Positions 35,648 through 49,330 of a stretch of DNA of 64,000 bases are shown here, in pieces. The stretch comes from Cruorifilaria tuberocauda (lineage: Eukaryota; Nematoda; Chromadorea; Rhabditida; Onchocercidae): assembly GCA_013365365.1 (NCBI GenBank), contig JABVXU010000050.1, forward strand, positions 124,001 to 188,000, written 5' to 3'. The position numbers and the translations under genes are program-made. The stretch's first letter is position 1. Each line of letters opens with the position of its first letter. The notes beneath the pieces are model-generated. The model worked only from the letters and a program-made list of their open reading frames with translations, was not told the origin of the DNA and ran no database searches.

Positions 35648-38600
35648 GTGCATGCCACAAAGTTCTTTGAAGACAATTTATGAATCCATGAAAAATTGTT
35701 GTTCTCTCCACTATTTCAATATCAATTTTTTTTTAATTCAAAGTGCTTCATGCTGAATGGTTGGCCAATTATGAGTCGAAAGTGAATAGTTACCTGGTGC
35801 AACTAAAAAGTTAATAACTTAAGAAAAATCTTCCACGCTATGATTTTTTCTTGTAATTTATTTGTGAGTTAAATTTTATTAAAGATTTATTTTAAACTTT
35901 CTCTGGAAACTTTGCTTCATATGCTCAATCTTGCAGTATTTTCTTATTTTTAAAGAGTATTTGATAACTAAATTCAACTTAGTTTATATTTTTATACTTA
36001 TATGGATTTAATATTTCATGAAAATTGCGATTAAATGAATCATTTTGTCTCGCCTCTTCGAGTCATTCAAAAATTTTTACAAATTATTAATGTCTTTTGC
36101 AGTTCACTAAATTAGTTCAAAATGCATTCAGTAATCTAATTAATTATTGGTATTCCAATAAATGATATTTTGTTCTTCCCAAATAATGCAATAAGGAAAG
36201 CTACAGTAACAGACAATCACTAGTAACAGATAACTACTTGATTAAATTCAGCCTAAGATAAACAAAGAAAAAATGAAAGTAAAAAAATTACGAGTTAGAT
36301 TGATATGTTGATCAACTAATTTGATCAGTCTTTTCTTTTGCAATATTCTCCAATATTCAATGTAAAAATTGGTGGAAATTGAGGTGTGAGAATCGACTTC
36401 CTATCTTGAGACATAAAACTTTCCAGTATTTAAGGGAACAATGGATAGGAAATTGTGCAGAAAAATTATTCAATTGAATAAACAAATAGATGCCTATAAT
36501 GAAAGAAGTCACAGTGATCTCAGGAATTCAAAAATATTAGAAAAGATATAGCAGAAGTTATATGCCACATTTCGGAATCTGAAACATAGAAGGCTTTAGG
36601 AAAATACGATGCAAATAGAAATTTCAATTAAAAATTAAAATTTCTTCAAAAATTAACTGTTTCCGCCTTCTGTTGTAAATGTTTCATGGCGATTTGTCGC
36701 TTCTTGTCTTTACAGCGTTTATTTTGGAACCATACACGAATCACACGTGGACTTAAACCTAGAAAGGTGCTCATCATTTTTTAAATTTACAGAAACTTTA
36801 TTCAGGTCTTAAAAGTTTAAGTGAGAATGAATAAATATTAAACGGAGATTTGATTTGTTTTGTATACTCTTGAAATTGATACTCTCATTATCGATTTATT
36901 ATCTGCTTTCTCACCAACATAGATGAATGTCGTCTTATCATAAATGATAAGAGCTAACTTGAAATTAGCAATAGTGTTGGAACGATACAAAAAGATTAGG
37001 TACCAGTCATTTCAACGAGATGTTCTTTCATCATAGCATCCGGTCGAGCATTGGCAGCATAACATGCCTTAAGCGTCATCAGCTGCTTCTCATTAAGTAC
37101 TGTCCGAACTCTAGTCGACTAGAAAGATCAAAAATCAAGTCATGTATCCAGTTAAATTTCCGAAATTTAGCAATCTTGGTAGAAAACGCGACTGAATATT
37201 CACTCAGAATTTAATAAGTGAATTAAAAAAAATTCCGACTTTACCTAGATAAGAATTAAGAAAAAATTACTTGTTTGTCTTTCTTGTTCTTTTTAATTTG
37301 TGATTTCGAAGTATTAAAAGTGGTTACAATCTGAAATTCATGATAACTTTCATAGCATCTCCCACACCTTATGCGAATCAACAACTAATTATTGATCAGT
37401 CAAATCTAAGCGATGAAATCACCGATGATTTTATTATCTTATTAATGATCAATTCAACCTATAAATACTTGTTATGTTCCCAAAACCTAAGGAAAAAAAA
37501 TTATTGAAGACAATTCATTTTTAATACTGAATACCATTTCAAAGTAAGATGATTTGGAAAAAATTTTAAATATCGGCAAGAAAAATTTTTCAGCAAACCT
37601 CGTCTGATTTAGGACTTCGAATTGAAAGTGGTGGTGTACTTGACATTTGATTATCTAGGCTTGTTAAGGTCGAACCATCCCAGCCATCCTCATCCTCTCG
37701 TCCATAGATATCCGTTTTGATTGAGGATGGTTGCTGTATGATAATTCATAAAAAATCATGAGAAAGTAGAGAAATGAAAAGTTATGGATGAACGGCTTTA
37801 GATTACAGGCTTTATTCTCTACAGGAATTATTCAAAGAAATAATATTCTAGGTAACATCCGATAACAATCATTATTTTCACCTCAATATTGTTCGTATCA
37901 CAATCACTTCGACATAATATGTCATCTTCTCTTTCTCGTAAAATGAATTCTTCCCCAATTGTTAACTTCTTTTCGCAATTTGAGCATGAAAAGCATGCCG
38001 CATGATAAGTTAATGTTCGTATTTTCATTACCATATCATTCTTTGAAATGTATTCCTTACAACGAATACATTTCTTCGCATCCGTTATCCTTTAAGAGAA
38101 TTTTGATATTATATTGAGAAACTTCAAAGATTTATTATAAGAAATAAAATTTACAATCAAAAAAGAAATCCAAATTTGTAAAATTTGCAAAAAAGAATTT
38201 GTAATTTAATATTTAATATCCAAATTTAATATCCGATTAGACGTCCATTTAATTTTCCCTTACTCCCTTTTTTCTTTAAACATAATAATTTCAATGGCTG
38301 AATTTTTTACTATTCAAGCTATCAATTGCTAATCATACTATGAAAGTCAAATGTGATATTGATGCAGAATTATTTGATAGATAATTAAAAATTTGATCGA
38401 AAAGTTTTTTCCAGATTTTTGGAATAACTGATTTTTCATTAAATAAACAGCTATTTTTTCTTTTTTTTGACAAGAAGAAATGGAAATAGAAATAAAGGAA
38501 GACTAAGTGAAGGAAGTAAAATATCGATCACAGGAAAAGGTTTATTTATGTCGAGGAAGAAATGTTTGTTTTATAACCAACCACAGATGAATTGCAACCC

Positions 38601-41600
38601 TTAAGCAAACGGGAAAAGCGAAAAGCGCAGCTGCTCAAGTTACTCTCAGCTAAAGAGGAATAAACTCATCCATGAATTATTATTCCACTCCACAAAAAGT
38701 GTGTTGCAAAAATGCAAAAAAATGAGGAGGAAAATTTGGAGTGAGAAAGAAAAAAGGAATGAATGAGAAAATAATTTATTAGTTAATTTGAGAGAATAAG
38801 AGATGAAAATAGAACTAAGATAATTAGTTCATTTATATTATTGATTATTTCTACTAAACAAATCACTTCGGGATTTTTCATTCTTTCGGGCCATAGAAAT
38901 TTTCGGACATCATGATATTTTAATTATATGGAGTAATAAATTTGGGAAATGGTATATGACAATGTTGGGCCACATTGAAATGTGCAATGAGTTTTTAATA
39001 AATAAAAAATGAAGCAATAAGATATGCCCTCGGATTCCTTATCCCTTCTAACTCTTTGCTTTGTTATTCGATGATATTTTTGGAAGTCTACTAAGCCTAT
39101 CGATATGGACTTCCCGTTATCGCTCCTTTTTGATTCAGTGAATTGCATACATCTAATGCAAGAAATTTCAGCTGAAGTAAGATATTACGTCACCAAATGG
39201 ATTAAAACCGCCTTTCCTTATCATTTCTTGACCGATCGGGAAATGACCATAAAATAGACCTTAAGATGTTCCTTTGTTTTTTGCATGATATTCTTATTCA
39301 ATCATTTGTTCTCATAATAAACTAAAAATTACTCAAACTTCCAACTTTTACACGTTTTTTTCTCAGGAAAAATTTGCGATTTCAAGCTTCTTCATAATGA
39401 ATGAATAAACAGTTCACATCTTTTCAAAGCCCACCTCTTATTCAAAACATTCCTTCAGCAAAGCTTTTGCGCCTTTTAAAATATCCATGAAGTTTTTTGC
39501 GTAAAATAGTTCACGAATTTCCCATACATTATATAAAAAATAAAATAGATGAGAAAAAATTACCTGAAAGTTTTCATTTCTTAAAATGCTCTCTTCTCTT
39601 TTCAATGGTAATATAATCAAAACAGATAAAGCGTTAAAAATTTCCGCCCCGTAACACCTGCGAGAGAAGTGCGCTTTCACCATGACAATAACAAAGAAAG
39701 GTATCATTTTCGGTAGCTCGAGCTACCTCTCCTTCCTCTAATGCAAAAAAATATGAATGAAAATTCTCACGCGATGTGCACAGGTTCTGCTTCTGTTATA
39801 TTGCTTTATGGTGGTGATCGGTGGAAAAAAGACCGAGCAAAAAAAGAAAGGAAAAAAGGAGCGAAAGAAGCTGCAAGGCGGCTTTTCTTTTTCCAACATA
39901 TTATTCCAATTGAATGAATGAATGAGCGAACGATCAGTTAAAGGTAATACTGCTCGATGCTTCTGCCTTTTTGCATAATAATTTGAATAAGGATTGGATT
40001 GGTTCGGTAAGGGTTGTTAGGCTTACGAGAGATGGAAATAGGCAAGTATGAAGAATAGTAGGCGATCATTTCCTTCAGTATAATTTTGCTGTAAAGACAC
40101 TTTATTATGTTAGGCATGAAAATGTTCTAAACAACCGTGACAGATCGATCTTCTTGAAATTATCCTTGTCTATTTGTGGAGAGACAAAATAATGTTAAAA
40201 TCCCATAGAAAAATAATGAACAAATTGTTTTAGTTATTGTGAATTGGAATTTTTTATTTCATTTTTTAATTTCAGGAAAAATTTTTTCCCTACAAAATAT
40301 TCTGGAAGTCATACTTTCCGTATATTATATTTGCTTATTTATAATATGTGTCAAAAACGATTGAAATGAAGTGATATATATGTGTGAGCAATATAACAAC
40401 GAGAAATTGCATAAATTTGATTTCGAAAATTGCCATGACGGGAAAGCTTCCTATCCTTTTAAGCGTTTAAAATAATGCTGAATAGCAATTTTTAATGCGA
40501 AACGTGAGCATACAAAATCGTGGGAGAGCTGATATGATTTTCTCTTAGCGACCGCTCTTCTCCGTTTTCCCGGATCCGCGGATTCTAACCAATACTGTAC
40601 TTTTCTACAATTTATCCTAGCAAAAAATGGGAAAAAATTTTGTTGTGAAGAATTTCTATGAGTGTTACGCGTAAACTTGAAGCATTTATTGTATCTATAT
40701 TAAATAACAAAGTTATCCAGAATATTTTCCGGAAATCTTATTCATATTGCGATAGAAATATAAATATTCAATATTTTTTATGAAAACATTTCATTTTGTA
40801 TTGAAGAAAAGAAAAGATAGCTTATATAATCTATAAAGATTGTCATCGTATGCCAGAATTTCAACAAGTGATATTTTATTTTGGTTTTATGAATTTGAAT
40901 TGCATTTTAAATTCCTTTTTCTGCTCAATTTCCCCTACGATGGGTATGAGTGGAAAAGATTTTAGTAAGAAGTGATTTTTTTCGAGATTTTCCAGATTCA
41001 TTTGCTATGAAAACACCTGGACAATTGGTTGAGTTATTGAAAGATAAGTTGACAAGGAACCATGAGAGAGGAACTGACCAATGTCATCAAATGAAAAGAT
41101 GTCAATCAACTTGACACGACAACATCTTTACAAATAGCAACAAATACCGCCATCTTTAACTCTTACATAATAGGATATGTTAAGCAACTAGGGAATGTCA
41201 AAAATGATATTTGTATAATCGATGTATTAATGACGGTGATGATGTTCAGTTGAGATTGTCCTCCATTGATGTGTCATGTCATTTGCTATGTACTGGACGG
41301 TACCTTAATTACCTTAATTACGGCAACTTATTGTTTGACACAACTCATTATAAACATCGAAACATATATGGTACTGATGATTGTTTAATGATGAGCAATT
41401 TAGCTTTAGAGATACTAAGCCAATTCTGTTCCACATTTCATAACGTTATAGTCATAATATAGCGAAAGTGAAAGACAAAAGATTAAGATCAGAAGAATAA
41501 ATATTACATTTGCATTAGACAATCTATTGCTTAATCTTTATTCCGCAATGTGTTAAGACAAAATCAAAATAAGCTAAAAATTTTCTTATCACTTCACCAT

Positions 41601-44600
41601 AACTAGTTTAATATGTCTTTTATTATTTATTTAAATTTGATTTTAGGAGGACCAAAACATCTATTAGTTGTATTTTCATTTATATGATTCTTCATTAGAA
41701 ATACGATAAATGAATGATTATTGACAAGTGTATACCATCGAAGATTATTGTAGATTTGCTAGTTACGAGTTGTCAAAAACGATTATCAATAGCGATGGTT
41801 GATAACAGCGAGAAGATAATCTCATTAATTATCATGGCTTAGCATTTAAGCACACTATAAGCTTGAGATCTTAGCAATTTATACAGCTGGCATGTTGAAT
41901 TACTAAATAGAAACAATGATGGATTTCGACATGGTTCATAAATTTGTACATTTAAGCTTACCCGCACTTTGTTCTTACTTTTACCGAATAATAGCAATTA
42001 TAGGAAAGTTAAATGAAAAATAAGTTAATGCCCATGAAAGAAAGCAAACCATTAAAATCTGTGAGCTCAATCTTACTGATTACAGATATCGGCACAGAAG
42101 TACTAGTTAAATTAAAACAAAATTTAAAATTTTAAATAAGCACATATACATATGAGATAAAAACAGCTACAAAAAAAGTCAGCTTTTTATCAGCAAAAAT
42201 AGTCTCAGTAACTAAATTTATTATTTCGGGGAGCATTTAGGTAATCAATGTTAATTTTTATTGCAAATATTAAAAGATGATAATTTAGGGAGATGAACAA
42301 AAAAAATAAGTATAATTTATGTAGGAAAATCACAGCAAAGATTAGATTGATTATAACGTGGAATGAATGAAGCTGGGAGGAACACATTAAACCGATTAGT
42401 TCTTTCCAATCTTTCAAAAGCAGGATGGGAAAAACCGATTAATAGGAGATTAAAATGGAGGACATAAGCGCCTTGTAAAGGATATACTCAACACATTAAG
42501 ATTATTACTCTTCCGCAGGATAAAATTACAAAAGTTACAAATTTCATTCAAAAATATTAAGCGTTTTTCGAAATATCACTCGATGTCACTACGGAAAAAA
42601 TTTATTTTTTAAGTTTAAAAACTTTATTTGGAAAATCAATAAATTAAAAGAAATGTCCTTTTCTTTGCTTGAAAAGCAACAGCAAATTTATTTTGAATTA
42701 TCTTCATTTTTAGTGAGCGTAAGACGATGCAAACACGAGGTCAAATAATCACAGAAATAATGGAGAGAGATCAACACAACTTCATCGATAATACTATATG
42801 TATTGAGATTGGGATTAAAAGCTTACATCTTTCACTAAAGTCTGTAGTCTTTTGCCACGTCACCTTACGTGATTCTGATAGGAAAAAGAACACAAAATAA
42901 GCATGAATAATATGGCGTTGAAAATACGCCACTGTAGAAGCAAAGAATTGTCAAGTGGTGTTTATAAGTGCTCATCTGTTCCAATTACATATTTCCACAA
43001 ATACAATGGACTGAATGTTCTTCATATTTCATTAATAGCTCTTCTTAGTTTTTTTAAAATAACCGGTTAAATATCAAAAAGAAGGGATAAAAAAGCTGGA
43101 TTTTCATAAGTCTAATAAGTTAAATTTAATGAACATAAGTTAATACTAAAGCTAATTTCATATGGAATTAATTTTAAGAAAAAAGGATTGGAAGAAATTT
43201 GTTTAGTTTTCGAACGAAAGGAAAGATTTCAATTAACGGGAAAAAAGTATGAAAGGTTACTAACCTGATATAATCCTCTCTGCAGTATGGTTTATTATCA
43301 CGAATATACGCTGTACAGGTTTCATCCAAGTAACACTCACATTGCTCACACTGCAACATTTTCGTGATTTAATTTATTTATTAAATGGATTATTTACGGC
43401 AGAGAAACACAAATTTTACAACTAAAACTGGAATTAACAATATATTCTCATGTATAATTTTGCAAATTTATCAAATTAGATTTGCTAAGTTTTAAATTGA
43501 ATTTCTTATTTAGAATTTTTCGAATTGCAATAAAAATAATTCGAAACATTTATGCTTGCATATTTCTTTGTTTGATAATTATTATCTATTTGCTCGATTT
43601 AAATTTTTTGTGAATTCGCTGCTAATAGTGCAGAGATATGCAAAAATAGTAGTATTGTTAAGTGCACCTATGAAAACTCTCATTGTATTTTGTTTTAAAG
43701 AAATAAGAAATTTTTGAGAATGAGATTGTGCGTGCCCATAAATTTTTATTTTGTTTTCAACATTAAAACTGGAGGATGTGAGAAGCAATGCTCTTCCCGA
43801 TAATTTAATAATTTTGGTGTGTCGACCGCTATTTACTCTTTCTAACAAACTTCCTCTTTTTCCACTTTTCAAAAACCTGTTTATCTCTTTTCTCCACACT
43901 GACTTCGATGCAATGTGCATCTTTAGGAGGAATACATCATAAATCTATCTCCACTTTGGATTACGGTAATTCCCAATATGGTAAGCTTCTTGTAAATTGT
44001 TTCTTAATAAATGAAAATCAAAAAAAGGTTTTTTTTTTAATTAAAATTATTTTTAGATAAAATTTTACATCTTTTTACAAGAATTTATCAGGAAAAATAT
44101 TTATAGATTATATATCTTATTTATAACTATTCCTTATAATGATAATTTCGTATTTTTGTAGATTTCATCATTTTTAACTAAACTCACGTTTCTTTTTTAT
44201 TATTTGTGAACAAAGAAACTTAGCCAAGTTTGTTACTTTTCTTTCTGAATTGACATAGCTAAATTTAATTAAATTGAATTAATATGGATTCATATGAGAA
44301 TCATTGATAGTCGACAATCAATACAGGTGAAGCGGAAGATTAATGGTTAATAGTAAGTCAACGGACAGGACAAGTCTCATAGAATCAAGGGCATTTAACG
44401 AAAGAATTAAAAGTGAACACGCAACATCACATCAATGATTTATTATAGTGGTATCCGGGAAGATTTGCTTGCACAGAGGTACATATGGTAGGATCATCGC
44501 ATCGATGGACATCAGACATGACTCGAAATTTAAGATATTTGGAGGAGAACAGGAAGATAATAATTCTAAATTAGCACATTTCTCTAAGAAGACTGGAAAT

Positions 44601-47600
44601 GAAAATTTTTTCAATATTAAGAAATTATACTTCTTATTTAGATTTTTTATTTTAAAACTTCAATATAAACTAATCAAATGGATGAATTTACTTCTTTCTG
44701 TTTTTATTGAGTTCATTTGCAGTAATTTAAGTTTATGGTTGTTTTTTTGGATTTATTTTCATACTAACTTAATAAAGTTTTCCACAAAATAACCATAATG
44801 TTTAACTTTTAATCTAATAAAGTTGAACTTGACTAATTTCGTACAATTATCTCTCTAAGTATAATTAGAAAACAAGCGGATGATTTATATAAATTAATCT
44901 TCTGTAAATAAAAAGTAAGGAAGAGCAAGTCGCTTGACAACAACCTCAAGTACGAGGTTCGCCCTAAAAATGCGATAAGTGCTATATTGTGTCGTTGTAA
45001 AGATTAATTCTACGTGAAGATATTGCGTAATCGACTAATAAAATCCATTTCTTAATGTTTTATTACATCATTTTTTGAGAGAGGTTAGAATCAGCATTAA
45101 ATTTTCAAGCACTGGCACTTCAATTTATCCGTCTAGTTAAACTTTAAATTTCTCACATTGTAATCGCTTTGCCTAAATAAATTAAATTGAAGATAAAATT
45201 CAAGATATAGCGGTTAGACAAACCTTCAGGCATCTAGCGTGAAATTCCAGATCTGGATTGACACGTAATACAAATGGATCACGTATTTCTGCAACAAATT
45301 CTACATATTTAATATCTTGAAAATCTCAATTTAAATGTTTTATTTAAAAAAAAGTTGAATTGAAAATGACTTGTTTTTGTTCGATTTTATTCTAAGCTTA
45401 ATCAATGAAAGCGTGTGAAATGAGCCATTTCAAATTCCCAAACTGTTGGATTATTTAAAATAAAAAATTCATGAATTTTGTGTGAGTTTCGAGTCATACC
45501 TTGCAAGCATGCGATGCACAATCGACATCCATGCTCTTGCTGTCTCGGTCCCTCTGATCCTGCAAATTATTCATTATAATATAGCTTTTATTTAGTTCGA
45601 ATTTTATTATAATATTTTATTTAGTTGGCAGTGGAAAATACTTTTGTGGCTGTAGCTGCTGGATTTTTCAACTAACTGACTATTTGAATTTATAATTTCA
45701 TCCTTAACCAGTGATTATTGATGATTTTGAAGAAGTAAGATGTTATAGTCTTGATAAAGGAAAGAAAAACCAATGGAATGATATAATCAAAGTAACTGTA
45801 TTACTGCAAATTATAACTAATAGACCCTTAAAGCAATAAAGCATTATTGGTTTGGTTTTTAAAATATTTCAAAATGATAAAACTATGCTTAAAAGATGGC
45901 AGCTGCTCAGGAAAATGAAATAATTGAAAAATGCAATTGTAATAAACTATACTTCTACAAAAGATATCGAAAAATGGCACATAATTCAAATTACAGGGTT
46001 TAAAATAAACTTTTCAAATGATATATAGTGATGGGAATGAAATGAATTACGTTAAATTAAAGACTCATTGCATTTTTCAAACAATGCAATCAGGAGAATC
46101 ATTTCGAACTACAATTTAAGGGTTTGATGAAGGACATTAGAAGTTAGTGAATTTAAAACCCTAATTAACAGTTCCATAAATCAGTCAAGCTTGAAACCAG
46201 ATGTCTTTCTAAAATAATTGGCCAAGAAAATTTCGCCTTTGAGAGCTATTTTTTAATGGACTTTAAACGACCTTCTAAAAAACTCCACTTGATTTATCAG
46301 TTCGATCCTTTCTAATCTGCACAAAATTAGCCAAATCGAAAACCTGTTACATTTCATTAAGCAAACTCTGATATCTACTGTATAGTACATCGAACTATTT
46401 CCTGCATCGTTACTTATAGCTTCGCAAAATTGTTTTGAGATGAGTGAGAGACGATCCTAGCTTTATACAGTCGAATTAAAAAATTTTTCTGAACACTCAC
46501 GTTGAAAATACAATAAATGAACGAAATAAAAATGATAGTGTTCTGAAAATTTTTATCCATACTACATGGTATCTTAACACATTGAATATAAGTAATTATG
46601 CAAATATTGGCTGGATGAAAATGAAAGGGAGCGGACATTGAAATGGTAAGATGTTACAACTGAGCGCATTTGTCCTCTCGTACAATGCATTTTATGGTTT
46701 CCCCTTTCTTTCTTTCTCTTCCTACCTTATTTCGGTCCTTTCTCATCACTTCAAATACATAAGATGAAATATGCGGGGGAATCAAAGTTTTACTCAATTC
46801 ACGATGCTCTAACATTTCATTTCAATTAATTTCAATCGCTAGAGAAAAATCAAAAAACACTGATATGAAATTTCATTACTCTCTTTTTCTCGCTTAGTAC
46901 CTCACCGTTCCATCTTTTTTGAACGAATTCTGAGTGATTAAATCTCAAAATCAAAAAAACTTCTGAAAGAAAATTCAATGTTTCAATGTTTACAAAAAAA
47001 GCTAAAAATTTTCAGATCAGTAGCTTGATAATGAAAAAAGCAGCCGAAATCGAATGCCGTGAAATTAGAATTGTAGAGGAAGCTGACGTCAAGTGATGTT
47101 GAACAATTTTTGCTTCCATGTGAAAATGTTTTTCTTCTTTTTTCAAGGAAGAAAAATAAGGCCATGATAAGGATTACACTTGGAAAACTGGAAAATTTTT
47201 AATTTTGTTTTTAGAAAAAATCACTATTTTTATCTTGGAACGTGAAGACACTATATCAGTTAAGAAAATAACTGAAATGTAAATCTAAAAAGTATCTGGA
47301 AATTAGCCCCCTGCGGAAATTTACATGTTCATCTTTTTATGAAATAACCATAAATTTTTCGAAAGCTGAGAACAACGACACCTCTCTCTTTACAAAATTA
47401 AAATTGAAATTTTTAGTATTTAAATCTTGAAAGCACAATATTTGCTGACTAATAATTTTTATTGAAAGATCGGAAGATATTCTAAATCGAATTTTATTAT
47501 CACATCAAGCAAATTTTATTAATTCATACACTTTTGCAATGAATGAAAGTTGACAATGAGGTTATGGGAAACAGTAATGTACATCATAAAACTTCGAGCT

Positions 47601-48982
47601 ATCTTAATACTTAAGAGCAATACGCAATTTAGTGATTAGTACGATAAGCTTCTTTCAAAAGGTTAATGCGACTGTCATATTCGAATGCTAATTCACATAT
47701 TGAATATAAATTGGAATAGGTTCCAAATCGAAAATTTCGAATGATCTAACAGAATATTAAGTGGATAATTAATTTATGAGGAAAATATAGTTGATTTTAA
47801 TATTGAGATATAAAAGAAGATATGAAATTTTGAAAAGAAACTAACTCAATTGAGCTTCGATATCACTGTCGATCTTTCCAGTTGTCTCATCGCTAGTACT
47901 GGTATTATTAGCCTCAGCTGACGGGGTAACAACTAATGAATAGGAATCAGCAATAGATGGATGTTGATCGTACATGATACAGCTTGAGTAGCCGATACCG
48001 GAAGTTCCTGTTGCTGTAGCAGAAGTTGTAGGTATCTCTTTACCACTCGAGCCAGAAGAGAAGCCCGAGCGGCTAATATTATTATTATCACTGCCACCAC
48101 CACTATCGCTATCGGTTTTATTAGTATTACTATTGCTACTGCTGCTGTTACGACTGTCGTCGCCTACAGTAACTCCTTGCTGTAATTGCTGTAGGTGATA
48201 AAGTGCTTCTTGTGGCTGCGTTATTCTGATATTTTGTTGAAGTTGCTGCTGCAGAATGTTACAACGTCGAAAAACACTGCGGAAGGCAATTAAATTTGTG
48301 GCCAGTTTGATTCACTTCAATCGTTGCCGTTGTGTGCGTCAACAAATATAAAGTGATAAAAATAATCAGAAAGAATTCGCGGCAAATTCGAGCAAAATTT
48401 GAAAATGAAAGAGCTGTGACAAATTAGTTTAAAAAAAATTATTGAAGCAATTAGAAAGATCCCATAAGTGAATAAATTAAGAGTTTTGAAATTTCACTGT
48501 ACCTCTTCTATCTTTCAGTCTCAGGATTATCAATAGTTGCTATAGTGGTATCAACCTGAAACTAAAACTACTGAGTGAGATATTAAGCTTTTAAAGCATT
48601 GTTAGCCCGAGATTCAAATTTAAAATAACAAAACAAAGAAGCTCTATAACTGCACGTCAGTATTTTTACCAGTTTAACAGCAGGGATATGAGACAATTGA
48701 AGAGTAGGATCATATAGAATTTCAAGTTTGACTTGACCCAAAAACTATAGCAATTAATGAAATGTGTGATGATTCAACCTTTTTTCGATAAGTGGAGCAA
48801 TTACAGCAGTATGAAAGAAATAATGCGCGGCTGGCAATTCAACTAAAATATTTCTTAATTGTTAGAAAGAATTTAAGGAGATTTAATGAAACAATCAGCA
48901 TGCCTATTAAACAATGCAAACGTTAAAGGAAAGTTAAGATTATAAGTTCGAACGAAAGAAGCATCGTGCTAACCTGAATCAT
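31499..48982 (-). CDS. lim-7: Islet-family LIM-homeodomain transcription factor (ISL1 / LIM-7)
   Basis: Twelve coding exons (48982-48974, 48248-47846, 45559-45500, 45288-45224, 43350-43265, 38089-37882, 37733-37599, 37330-37271, 37118-37004, 36758-36658, 32751-32515, 31678-31499) give 552 residues. LIM1 (about 152-208) reads CIAC..FHARC..CEQC..YCREDY; LIM2 (about 215-271) reads [21 protein letters not shown]. The homeodomain (about 342-402) reads [20 protein letters not shown], then [20 protein letters not shown], the Islet signature. A Pro/Ser/Gln-rich tail follows. Islet proteins specify neurons and gonad-sheath or pancreatic-type cells. The N-terminal 137 residues are Gln-, then Ser/Asn/Thr-rich and longer than in vertebrate ISL1. 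The 9-nt first coding exon (Met-Ile-Gln) is inferred from phase and splice sites. The ATT|GTGTGT donor of the penultimate exon is weak. Confidence 0.9.
32752..36657 (-). other. Islet intron between homeodomain and tail exons
   Basis: A 3.9-kb intron without a supported nested gene. It contains a GC-richer block with short hairpins at about 33480-33640, an imperfect CA tract near 33679-33705, and a (CA)n microsatellite at 35614-35644. Candidate place for enhancers. Confidence 0.5.
35614..35644. repeat. (AC)n microsatellite
   Basis: About 15 uninterrupted AC dinucleotides inside an Islet intron. A likely length-polymorphic marker. Confidence 0.95.
38090..43264 (-). other. Largest Islet intron, between LIM1 and LIM2 exons
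   Basis: 5.2 kb of AT-rich DNA. ORFs up to about 90 codons (39438-39707 minus, 41211-41462 plus) lack motifs or splice context. Nothing else supported. Confidence 0.5.
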
Positions 48983-49330
48983 AGAATGGTGATTTCAGGA
49001 ATTTGAGTGCTCCAATATCATCAGCAAGCAATTCGTAGGAGCACTAGCAGAGAGAACTGGAAGAGGGAGCAACATCGAGAAGTCTGCCTTTTCCACATAA
49101 CTATCGAGGTCCCTCCCCTGAGTGCTGTGTGGCGTACGGTAGTCGGTTAGTTAGGCAGGTAGGCTCTACCACTCCGCCCCTTCCACTAATGATTGTGATG
49201 AAGGAACAACGCGAGGCCGCCGACGATGATGATGACCACGACGGCAGTGATAATAACCATCTAGGATACCTATCTAGTCAGTTTGGCATTATCTATCTGG
49301 TAGAACCTGTACTTGCAACTTAAACAGGTT
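48983..49330 (-). promoter_or_regulatory. Probable Islet 5' UTR / proximal promoter
   Basis: Directly upstream of the inferred start lies about 330 bp of much higher GC than the region average, including CG-containing stretches at about 49125-49250. Short minus-strand frames starting with ATG (for example one beginning MLLPLPVLSASAP) could be upstream ORFs if transcription starts above them. A plus-strand 64-codon ORF here (49129-49323) is probably a by-product of base composition. Confidence 0.35.

Noticed and set aside
43582..43920. 112-codon minus-strand ORF in an Islet intron
   Set aside because: Composition is intermediate but there is no recognisable domain, no clear trans-splice site and no partner exon. 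Kept only as a note; conservation would be needed.
44448..44792. 114-codon plus-strand ORF with hydrophobic C-terminal half
   Set aside because: Begins at GTG rather than ATG and the hydrophobic part is poly-T/A-derived F/L/I; no supporting signals.
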